DNA of 64,000 nt from Rhypophila decipiens (lineage: Eukaryota; Ascomycota; Sordariomycetes; Sordariales; Naviculisporaceae), in the NCBI GenBank assembly GCA_033297075.1, contig MU858055.1, positions 481,445-545,444 of the forward strand. Direction: 5' to 3'. Shown one piece after another: positions 22,840 through 32,071 of this stretch. Every line of letters begins with the position of its first letter. Position 1 is the stretch's first letter. Under the pieces are notes generated by a model. The model had not been told where the DNA came from, made no database searches, and was given only the letters and a program-made list of their open reading frames with translations. The position numbers and the translations under genes are program-made.

Positions 22840-23161
22840 GGGTTTCATGGTGTAAAGGGTGCTTCTTTTGGGTAGTATTTCACGCCATGACACCCAACCC
22901 TTGTCCTTTTTCTTTGCTTTTAGTACGGGAGGCGAGCGTTTGCTGTTTGCGTTCCTGGAGGATAATGTCAAGTTTTTTTAATGTTTAGAGGATAGACGTC
23001 GCCGGCTTTTAATATACCACTTGGGCGGGGGGCTTTTTGCTTAGTTCAAGTAGTCTAGACAGCCTTACTATGGATATTGAGCGAGAGGCGTTTTGGATGG
23101 CAGCTATGCTTTTCCCCATCTCCTGTTCTTCTTTTCGTTTAGCAATTATATAAGGAGCCTA

Positions 23162-23241
23162 ATATACAGGCACCACTACACTCATATACAGGCACCACTA
23201 CACTCATATACAGGCACCACTACACTCATATACAGGCACCA
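23162..23241. repeat. 22-bp tandem repeat, 3.6 copies
   Basis: Identical units start at 23162, 23184, 23206 and 23228 (last partial); the unit begins ATATACAGGCACCA. It is an amplification of the inner part of the left arm of the surrounding element. Confidence 0.92.
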
Positions 23242-23267
23242 GTCCAATTTGACTTTCCAGACCAGAG

Positions 23268-23467
23268 GTATTTATTCGAGCCAGTCAAGGTATTTATTCA
23301 AGCCAGTCAAGACATTTATTCGAGCTAGTCAAGGTATTTATTCGAGTTAGTTAAGGTATTTATTCGATCTAGTTAAGACATTTATTCGAGCCAATCAAGG
23401 CATTTATTCGACCTATTTAAGACCTCTTATCTAGTCTAGTCAAGGTATTTATTCTAGCTAGTTAAAG
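23268..23467. repeat. 22-bp degenerate tandem repeat, about nine copies
   Basis: Units of 22-23 bp start at 23268, 23290, 23312, 23334, 23356, 23378, 23400, 23422 and 23445. Consensus starts GTATTTATTCGAGC. Differences between units are mostly C/T transitions on this strand (for example CCAGTCAAG, CTAGTCAAG, TTAGTTAAG). Confidence 0.9.
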
Positions 23468-24158
23468 CCTTTATTCTAATATGAGGAGGTAGTACTTATA
23501 TATACAAAGACTAGTACCCGTATATAAGAGGACTGGTGCCTGTATATTAGGCGCCTTATATAAAACCCCCTTTCTGGATTTGACGTGGTCTTTGATGGAG
23601 GCTGTGGTTCAATCTCTGTTTTTTCCAGATCCGTGTGGGCAAGTTGATCTCGACAGTTCAACGGCCATCTGTATTGAACATAAGCTGTGTCAGAAATTGT
23701 CACTCTCAGTAGATTACGGACTCCTAGATTAGAAGTAAAGAAACAAAGCATGAATGAACAAGATAAATACCTATACTAATTTGAAGGCCAAAAGAGTGGT
23801 TTTTAGCCAGGGAGACGGTGGTTCTAGCGAATTCGTAGCATGAGCAGTCCAGAGCCTTCACCCGCAGCTGATCGGGAGCTATGACTGGTCGACTCTGATT
23901 GGTCACTTACCTACACCCATGACAGCTTTCTCCAGCTTAGGTAACCACAAAAGCAAGCAAAGCTCTCCACTGACAAGATCTCGAAGGGCTTCGCTTTCTC
24001 TACGAAACCAAGTAAATTCTTTTGCGATTTTCATTTTTGGACACTTCCTTTGTCTTTATTTCAATTGCGCCGCAGACCCAGAAAACCCTCCAATCCGTTC
24101 CGGTTCTTACGCATCCGACAACAGGTACAGGAAAAACCGAAGCCAAAAAAAAGCAAAG

Positions 24159-24537
24159 ATGGACTCCCAAGCAACAGTATCGCAGGCAGACATCGAGAGG
24201 CTCAGCGACAAGGACAAGGCCGACCTCCGACAGGTCCTCGCCAAGGAGGAGCAAAGGAACTTTGTCCAGCAGCGTATGTACTTACCACCCCCTTTCAGTT
24301 TCCCCAGAAAGTTTTCCAAAGAGACAAGTAACTGACAGGGTGTGTGACGAACGACAAATAGAATCCCACACCTTTACCGAAATCTGCTGGAAGAAATGCA
24401 TAACATCCAACATCAAGTCCAACGTGCTCGACAGCTCCGAGGGCAACTGCCTGGCCAACTGCGTCGAGCGCTTCTTCGATGTTACGATCACGACTCAGAA
24501 GCACTTGTCTGCTATGCGGAACCAGGCGGGCCATTAA
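24159..24537 (+). CDS. TIM8: Mitochondrial intermembrane-space chaperone Tim8
   Basis: Small TIM protein that, with Tim13, escorts hydrophobic precursors across the intermembrane space to the TIM22 complex. Two exons (24159-24273, 24362-24537; 88-nt intron with GTATGT donor) give 96 residues. The twin CX3C motif is intact: C47-WKK-C51 and C68-LAN-C72, 16 residues apart. HTFTEICWKKC and NCVERFFDV match the Tim8 branch rather than Tim9, Tim10 or Tim13. An in-frame ATG at 23919 would add 80 residues unlike any small TIM, so the ATG at 24159 is chosen; it has a purine-rich upstream context (AGCAAAGATGG). Confidence 0.93.
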
Positions 24538-25415
24538 ACAAAACACACACACACACCCGGTGCGATTGTATTCTACGTACGGATACAGACTGGAAGAAGG
24601 AAGCCGTGGATGGATGGGAAAACCGGGAAAAAATAGAAAAACAAAAGGGGTCAACTAATAACGTGCACTGAAAGAAAATAAACGGACCCGAGAATAACGG
24701 TACGAATAGGAGGATATCAATTACTTACCGAATGTATTATTATTACGACACACGTGGGTTCTGCCCACATATAGGATCATCATAAACGGGGCAGAGATTA
24801 TGGCAGGTTGAGCGACGGATGGACAAACACTCCCAGAGGATCAATGGGTCAGACGGGACAGCTAAGCGGGCAGTTGAGCGGGTTGGGAATCTTGACCTTC
24901 TGTTCCGATCCGCATTTCCCGCGCATGGACTGAGCTGCTATGGGGTTGTCTATTTTGTTTGGTCCTTCTTTTCTCCTTTGGGATATCATGAATAGGGTCC
25001 TAGTGTACAATATCAAAGCCGACAGGCTAGCAGCGGAGTTCTTTGGAGGAGGTGCTCGTGGTGTAATAAGACGAACTCTCACACGATTATGGTCTGGGGA
25101 ACATTCTCCAGTCGATCTGAAGACCTCCATTGCGGACGACGTGTTTTCATCGCCCTGGGCTGCGGGGCTGAGCTCTCTTACTGAGTTTCCACGAGAGTAT
25201 CTGCTATGCGGCAAAGCTACGAGAGTTCAGTCGATCAGAAACGAGGTGGACGCCATATTCATCAGAGAGTAAATGGGAGGGGAAATGTTTCACTGTCATT
25301 CATTTGTCAAGTCGTGAGCCAAAAGCCTAGGTATCAGACGCCAATAGAAATGCAATCCATTTGCCCTCCCGACAATTCCCATATTTTTTAAATCCTTATC
25401 CCAGAGATCAAACGT
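24538..25415. other. Intergenic between convergent TIM8 and uL23
   Basis: No gene supported. A short CA repeat lies near 24543-24555. Open frames on both strands at 24849-25272 show no motif. Presumably the two 3' UTRs. Confidence 0.5.
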
Positions 25416-26281
25416 TTAGACAAGGCCGAGCTTGGTGGCGGCGATATCAAGAGCATCCACATCAGCGGTGAGGCGGGCGAAAGCCTTCTTGGAGCCATCG
25501 GGGCTACAGAGACAAATTGTTAGCCACGTTGCACTTGTTGGTCCACCGAGGAAGGGAAAACTAACCGGATGAGGGTGTTGATCTTGACGGTGTCGATGTC
25601 ATAGAGCTTCTTGAGAGCCTGCTTGATCTGGGCCTTGTTGGCCTTGACATCGACGATGAAAACAAGGGTGTTCTGCTCCTCAATCTTCTTAAGGGCACCT
25701 GTTTCGGAATTAGCCATGAACTGTGTTCCCAAGATGGGTATAGCTGCTATCTTACCCTCAGAGTTCAAGGGGTGGACGATGACCTTGTGCTCATCGAGGC
25801 GAGGAGCGTGGGGGATCGACTTGCGGGGGTACTTGGGAGCCCGCGAGAGGATGAGGGTCTTGGGCTGGTGGAAGGTGGTGCTGTATCTAGCCTTGACCTT
25901 CTTGTGGGCGTGGACCTGTGGAGCGAAGTGGTGTTAGAAGGTCTGAATGGACTCAATCATTCAGGAGAAAACTTACGCCCTTAAGGGCAGCCTGGGCGGC
26001 CTGCTTGGCCTTGGAACCCTTGGATCCTGTTGGGGAGAACAAGTCGCATCAGTATAAGCATTCGCCTGAACAAGATGACTAGAAGAGATTCTTGTTCAAA
26101 CTCGCAAAGTCTGCTGCTGCTTTGATGCATCACCTCGCCGGCCCATTTCCAATTTTTTCTTCCATGGCGGCGAGATTTCGCATTGAGCGAGAAGGACGCG
26201 CGAGATTGATTTTTTCGAGTAAAAACTCGGGTTCGAGTATGGGCTTTAGGTAGTACCTTTCTTCACGTCCTTGGGAGCCAT
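25416..26281 (-). CDS. RPL25: 60S ribosomal protein uL23 (L25/L23a)
   Basis: Large-subunit ribosomal protein that binds 25S rRNA at the tunnel exit. Five exons (26281-26257, 26026-25977, 25915-25756, 25698-25566, 25503-25416) give 151 residues. Conserved core: [54 protein letters not shown] and the family's C-terminus [13 protein letters not shown]. The N-terminus is Lys/Ala-rich as in other eukaryotes. The 25-nt first exon with a 230-nt first intron is a layout typical of fungal ribosomal protein genes. Intron 3 (25755-25699, 57 nt) is a multiple of three and stop-free. It diverges from BMT2 over 333 bp. Confidence 0.97.
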
Positions 26282-26614
26282 TGCTACGGTCTTGTCGTCG
26301 TTGGGCGAATGTCGAATTGGTCGTTGTCGCTGATGGAGAAAAGGAAAAAAGCGACAATTTTGGCGAGAAATATCGTTAGGAAGATTGTGTGCGTCGGGTC
26401 GGTGTGTGGGGTGGTGGCTGACTGGCTGGGGGTGAGTGTGGCTGAAATCTGGCGTCCGGTCTTGGCACTTTAACTTGTGGCTGATAACCTTTTTTTCGGC
26501 CGGTTCTTCTTGAACTTCATCTCAACCCGAGATCTCAACTATTTCACCGACAAATTTTTAATTTTTTTTTAGAATCGGCGTTCATGGACCATTCCATGAC
26601 ATTATTAAAGCAAC
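26282..26614. promoter_or_regulatory. Bidirectional promoter, uL23 / BMT2
   Basis: 333 bp between two divergent start codons. T-rich tracts near 26490 and 26560. Both genes serve the 60S subunit, so shared control is plausible but inferred. Confidence 0.6.
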
Positions 26615-27496
26615 ATGGGGAAGAAGAAACCAGTCAAGACATTAAAGAGTCTTGCAGCGGGTCGTCCACCCACAATCCAGAAACAAAAGCCCAAGTCCAT
26701 TACGCGAAAGGCAACAAAAGCTCTCATCAACAAACTTCACCTTCTTGAGAAGCGAAAGACTCAGGCTATCGCAAAGGGTGATGCCAAAGAAGAGGCAGCT
26801 ATCGATTCAGAGATCATGGAGTTGGGAGGTCTTGAGCGGTACCAAGAAGCAAGTCTTCAAGGCCAGAGACATGATCGAGGGGGTGACAGCTCAAGGGTGT
26901 TGATGGACTGGCTTAAAACTCAGCTTCCCTCTATGAAGGAGTTGAAAGATGGGAAAGCCTCTCGCCGTTCCATGTTGGAAGTCGGAGCTCTGAGCACCGA
27001 AAATGCCTGCTCAAAAAGCGGCCAGTTCGACATTGTACGGATCGACCTGAACAGCCAAGGGGAGGGAATTCTACAGCAGGATTTCATGGAACGGCCGCTG
27101 CCAGTCGACGATTCCGAACGATTCGACATCATCAGCCTGTCTCTGGTTCTGAATTTTGTCCCGGACCCCAAAGGACGAGGGGACATGCTCTTCCGGACAA
27201 CACAGTTCCTACGCCAACCTGAGGGGTCTGCCACGTCTCCTGATGCTGGTTTTCCAAATCTCTTTCTTGTTCTACCTGCTCCATGTGTATCCAACTCGCG
27301 CTACCTTGACGAAGACAGACTCGAGGAAATCATGGCTTCAGTGGGCTATGCAAAGACTGCGTCCAAGATGACCCAGCGTCTGGTTTACTATCTGTGGAGA
27401 AAGGTCTCTAATTGTCCTCGGCCGGCCAAGTCCTTCTCCAAGAAGGAAATTCGGTCTGGGGCTTCTCGGAACAATTTTGCAATCACTCTTGGGTAG
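26615..27496 (+). CDS. BMT2: 25S rRNA adenine-N1 methyltransferase
   Basis: Nucleolar SAM-dependent enzyme that makes m1A in helix 65 of 25S rRNA. Single exon, 293 residues (yeast protein 336). Family motifs are present: the SAM-binding segment LEVGALSTENACSK (about residues 121-134), the acidic IDLNSQ, DFMERPLP (156-163) and FDIISLSLVLNFVPDP (170-185), plus FLVLPAPCVSNSRY. The N-terminus is strongly basic (MGKKKPVKTLKS), consistent with nucleolar targeting. ATG at 26615 is the first in the frame. No other methyltransferase family has the LSLVLNFVP signature. Confidence 0.92.
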   Translation: MGKKKPVKTLKSLAAGRPPTIQKQKPKSITRKATKALINKLHLLEKRKTQAIAKGDAKEEAAIDSEIMELGGLERYQEASLQGQRHDRGGDSSRVLMDWLKTQLPSMKELKDGKASRRSMLEVGALSTENACSKSGQFDIVRIDLNSQGEGILQQDFMERPLPVDDSERFDIISLSLVLNFVPDPKGRGDMLFRTTQFLRQPEGSATSPDAGFPNLFLVLPAPCVSNSRYLDEDRLEEIMASVGYAKTASKMTQRLVYYLWRKVSNCPRPAKSFSKKEIRSGASRNNFAITLG

Positions 27497-28070
27497 TCCA
27501 TCAGTGCCATTGGAAGCTCGCCTTAACAGTCACTGCCTCGAGCTTGCTTTAGGAATGCTCTTGGAGAATCTGACGACCCCGAAACCACCCTGAGCTCCAG
27601 AGACGAGCCTCGGATTGCGGGAAAAATGCTCCGATTCTTTGTCCCAGGTCAAGGAATTCATCGACGGCCGTCTAGCATTCTACATTCGTCCTAACCGAGC
27701 GAAACGCCGACCTGATTCTCCGTGGGAGTGTTAGCCGCTGAAGAGGGAACCACATCGTCACATCAGATGGGCCTGGAGGAATTGGTACTAGCAGTCGCAC
27801 CCGTTTCTGTGATCTTCCCTTCGTCTCAGCTCCCTTCTCCAAAGGCAGATCAGTCTCGTGATCGAGTGCAGATTACTATTCAAGTCCCTTTGGTGTCGTG
27901 TGACACCTGGTCCTCATTCCTAGCAGCTAGGCTTGGGCAAGAAAAAACAAACGATTGACAGAAGGGCTTCATTGGCATCCGTGGCGAGCGTCCAGCTCGA
28001 GCTCCGGCACGGGCACTGCCGTCCTTCGTCCCATTTCGGAGATCCATCCATCATCGTTGCTTCGAACAAC

Positions 28071-28100
28071 AGAACCCAGCGCTCCAGAACCCAGCGCTCC
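28071..28100. repeat. 15-bp tandem repeat, two copies
   Basis: AGAACCCAGCGCTCC at 28071-28085 and again at 28086-28100, followed by a partial third copy. Confidence 0.88.
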
Positions 28101-30298
28101 AGAACCACGCTTCATGTCGTGTCACGCACCAACCACCGAAACTCCCAAAAACACGCAGCCAATGCCATCGGGGGATCACTGGTCATGCGACTCCGCTGGC
28201 CGCGGAGCGGGGAACCCTCTGATTTGCATCCTCAACAAAAATTCACCAAATCCATGCTTGGACTGTTACCTTGCCAATCTAGCAGCAAAGATCGGCTCGG
28301 GCTTTTGACAAGTTACCGACGTGAGAAGTGACGGGTCGAGTTACAACGCATGGCTGGCCGTTCTCGGCATCGCCCACCGACAGCCCGCCAATGGTCCGGC
28401 ACCTGTTGTGAAATGCCGGTGCGGGCAGCACATGTGGAGGTGCATCACGGTCGATCTCGTCGTCGTGCTACCTGACAGCTGACCCGGGCCCTTATGCGGG
28501 AGTCGTGCAATCACGGGTGGCGAGTTTCGTCTCTCAGACTTCTGTCAACAAAGCACGCTTGCTCTTCACTTGAGCACTGTTGTCAATTGCTCCTTATGCG
28601 GTAGTCTTTTCCGGCTCGGATTCAATTCGCTATCTTGGGGGAGGACATGGGAAGGAGTTAGTTGACGGTGCATGCCGGAGGGTATTCCTAGTGGATACGA
28701 AATGAGCTCAATCTTGGGGAAGACGATGCTCCTTTTCTCTTCCCATCGGAGAGACATATCATGTTCAGAGACCAGCAAGTAGGTAGGTACAGGCACCTGC
28801 TCTTTGTTATTGTGGCAATGGCACAAGTGCTCTGGACATACAGAGTATGTATTACGATCTATCACCCATCACAGACAACTTTGTCTCTCTTAGGTTCCCT
28901 TGAGCGCACCGTTTTCCGGTAACACAAGCAGTATTCACTCCGGAGATTCCTTCTTTCGGTCGCTTGGAACCGTTGATCTGCCAGAGATCTGAATCTAGAC
29001 CACCGATAAAACCGAGCCGTTTTATTCATTGCATATTTCGTGCTATGATCGAGACATTTCGCCACCCCAATTGCACTGACAGAAGTCTTTGATCTGATTC
29101 ACGGGGAGCAGGGCCGCTTTCTATCATCTAGGACATCTTTTTTTTTGGCACAGGCGACTGGACCGGACATCAATTCCATTTTCTGGATGATACTTTGAAC
29201 ACAAACTTTGTCCCCAAGGAGGAGACAAGTCCATAACATGATTAGGTGGAACATTACCGTCTACCGCAGTTACCTCCCTGTCGCCATGTTTCTCAAAACA
29301 CAGGCCAGAAATGGCAACCCGCGGTGTTTATCTGTCTGTCTGTCAAATGTACCGCAACATGGCGGCGATCCCCTTTGGATAACCCGTGATTCTTCAGAAG
29401 TCCCGTCTATGATAGTTGTAGAAAGAGTGCCCGAAGCGCCAAGGGCTGGGACAACCGTCCTCCGAAAACCCCGTGATCATTATCACATCCTCTGTGCCAA
29501 AAATGACCTCACTTGCCATTTCCGGGGAGGAGGAGGAGCGGTTGAAGCCGTCCGTGTCCGTGTCCGCGAACCATCTTCTCGGTCGAGAGAAAGTCATCAC
29601 ACACTGGATTTGCACGGTATACAACTGTCAACTACACTACACTAGTTCCTCCAGTTACCAGTTCCATGGAACGGAATGGTGTGATGGTGATAGTGCCGCC
29701 ACTGAGAGAGCAACTTCGCACAGACACCCGTGGCGTTTGGGGAGCCTTCCTATCAAATCTCAATTACGGATATTGAGATGATCTTTTCCAGTTCCCCTGA
29801 ATTCAATAACTGGTCGGGTCTGGCGTGGGATATTCCACACCTCGTGATGAATTTCCAGGGGGCCGGCACAGTTGAGGGGTCAATCAGATGACGGGGTTTT
29901 TGATGAAGCTTGTTCACGTTAGGGAAGGTCTCGAATTGGAGAAACCATCACAAAACATTCTCATCGGAATCTGAATTCTGAATAACCTCACAAAAATTTC
30001 TACTTATCGACTTGAGCACACCGGCCACCCACACCTGTTCGTCATGTCTAACATCTACACTAATCACGTGTACATATTCGTACTTGATGACTTACCGTGG
30101 TATCCGTAGGTATCCTTCGTTCAGGTTCGGAGAGAAGAATTACCTATCCCCGCCATCTCCATCACCATGCCCGTTTACCAGTAAACCGATTCGAGAAAGT
30201 CCAAAGGAAACATCACGCGTGACCCCAGCCTGCCCCAGCCCCTGGAAGGTGCAGTTCAGCTAAGCATCACAGGCGCACCACCCACCCCAGCCAACCTG

Positions 30299-30391
30299 AA
30301 ATCCGGGGTCAGTGGGCGGTGCAGCAAGGGACAGAGGCTGGTCAAAGTCCCCCTTGCTGCCCTGGGACTTCCCCCTCTTTACCCCGGATTT
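30299..30391. repeat. Nested perfect inverted repeats
   Basis: Outer arms 30299-30309 and 30381-30391 are perfect 11-bp inverted repeats (AAATCCGGGGT). Inner arms 30321-30330 and 30351-30360 are perfect 10-bp inverted repeats (GCAGCAAGGG). The arms are correctly nested, so both could form in one folded strand. Confidence 0.85.
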
Positions 30392-30992
30392 TAGTGGCCG
30401 CCACGCCACGGATATCCCGTCGTTAGTGTTGTTTGTCATTGCTTTTCCTTCTGGTTCATCCTGACTTTTGCTTTTTTTCTCAACTGTGCACGTGGACGTG
30501 ACCAAGTTATAAAGAATATCATCATGGTCTGCGGTATTCCCCAACATGGTAATTCGGTTGTTAGGTCCAAAACTCGGTAATTCAACTTCTGAAAACAACA
30601 TGCACCAGCACAGACGACTACCCAAGTGCACGGATTGGATACCAACCAAGCCCCTGACCGCCTTATTCAAAGTGCAGCTGGGAATAGGGGCTACCTTGCG
30701 GATAAATGAACAAGATCACCTAACCGCAGTAGTTTGTTACGCTAGTGGATATTTACCAAAATCTTCACCGCTGAGGTTCATGTTGTAGCATCGTCAAGTG
30801 TATTGCACATGGTGAACCCATCTTGCAAGGCTAGCGTATGCACAGTTCAAGATGTTATGCCTACCCTCAACTCGGCATATCAAAACGTACTCCTTTTCCT
30901 CTTGAAAAGGCTTGATATGACAGCGACTAGCGTGGTTAAAAAGCGCATATCGTACAGCTCAAGTCCACAGCAATAATCCAGGCTATAGGAAA

Positions 30993-32071
30993 TCACTCTG
31001 TGAGCTCCTCAAAGCTCTGTATGACCCTGTGCTGCTTCCGTGTCTCCTCAGACAATGCCGCATTGCCGGGGCGCTCGACGATGTAGCTCTGCATGCCCGC
31101 CTGCTTCGCGGCTTCAACCTCCTTGAAATTGTCGCTAAGAAACAGCCACTCAGCAGGAGGATGCTCGGGATGTTTAGCGGCAATCTTCTCATAGCTCGCC
31201 GCCTCCATCTTGGGCCCGGCATTGACCGTGTCAAAAAAGTTAGTGATGAAAGGCAGCAGGTTGGCCGGATCGCCGTTGGTGTGGCCGAAGAGGAGCTTCT
31301 GGGCGGGCACCGAACCCGACGAGTAGATCATAATAATGACCTTGTGCTCTCGCCACCAGGCAAACTTTGGGGCCACGTCGGAGAACAAGGGCGCCCGAAG
31401 CTCGCCGTTCTTGTATCCCCTCTCCCAGAGGTAACCTTGCAAGCTCTTGAGGTACGAGATCTTGACATCGCGGCTCATGAGGTCCTTGACGTGGTCGGCC
31501 AAGGCTGCCGGGGAAACGGCATGCTCCTGGGGGAATGCAGTCCGATACTGGGCAAATTCGGGACTGTCCCACTGCGTTTCCAGGACGCCGGGGAGGGCCG
31601 CCAGAGCATACGGGAACTGTAGTAACGAGGTACAAATAAACAACCCATCATCAGTATGACATAATACACAAGCAAGTTGGGAGTACACTCAATATTAAGT
31701 GTAAATAGTGTGGACGGGTGGTCTGCCGAGAGAGCAACGGCAACAAGATAAAAATGAATAAATAAATTAGGGGAGGGGGAGATAGTGCACGGGTGATCCT
31801 CAATGGATTCCCAGAAAGGGAAGTGTTGAGCATTGAGAAGGATGATGTCGACAGGAAGAAGATCTCTCTTGGGTTGGGCTGGGCTGGCTTACCAAAACAT
31901 CCTTGACGAATGAGATGGGACAGACAGTTCCCTCTGCAGTTGGAGAAGCGACACGATTAGCCAATTCGTCCGCCAGCAAAGGGAAAGACGCGGGAGGGAG
32001 TGAGGCAGTAGTATGCAGAGAGGTTGGCAGGGCAGTATACCGATGTCGAGTAACACGACTTTGGGCGACAT
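30993..32071 (-). CDS. UTR4: Enolase-phosphatase E1 (methionine salvage)
   Basis: HAD-family bifunctional enzyme that enolises and dephosphorylates the 2,3-diketo-methylthiopentyl phosphate intermediate of methionine salvage. Three exons (32071-32041, 31933-31893, 31616-30993) give 231 residues (yeast 227). The catalytic motif DIEGTVCPISFVKDVLFPYA is assembled across both introns, with nucleophile D9 and E11. Later motifs: IYSSGSVPAQKLLFGH and the acidic LSDNFKEVEAA. Intron 2 (31892-31617) is 276 nt, long for this window. The ATG at 32071 gives the usual MSPKVVLLD start. Convergent with BMT2 across 3.5 kb. Confidence 0.95.

Larger units (their letters stand above)
23146..23563. mobile_element. 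Short inverted-repeat element (MITE-like), non-autonomous
   Basis: Arms 23146-23175 and 23534-23563 are inverted repeats matching at 29 of 30 positions. The outermost 8 bases, TTATATAA, are palindromic, so they could be either part of the repeat or an 8-bp target-site duplication of hAT type; a TA duplication (Tc1/mariner type) also fits. The interior carries no coding capacity and is made of two 22-bp minisatellites. It lies about 300 bp past the CorA-gene stop. Mobility is inferred from structure only. Confidence 0.6.
22840..24158. other. Intergenic between CorA transporter and TIM8, carrying a repeat element
   Basis: No gene supported. Holds the 418-bp inverted-repeat element described separately (23146-23563). 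The right part (23564-24158) is the TIM8 promoter and leader. An in-frame ATG at 23919 leads without a stop into TIM8. Confidence 0.5.
27497..30992. other. Gene-poor intergenic region (3.5 kb) between convergent BMT2 and UTR4
   Basis: No gene supported on either strand. Contains a 15-bp tandem repeat (28071-28100) and nested inverted repeats at 30299-30391. Short TAGGTAGGTA motifs near 28783. Confidence 0.5.

Noticed and set aside
31029..31622. 197-codon open frame antisense to UTR4
   Set aside because: Covers the main UTR4 exon and mirrors it; no independent motif.
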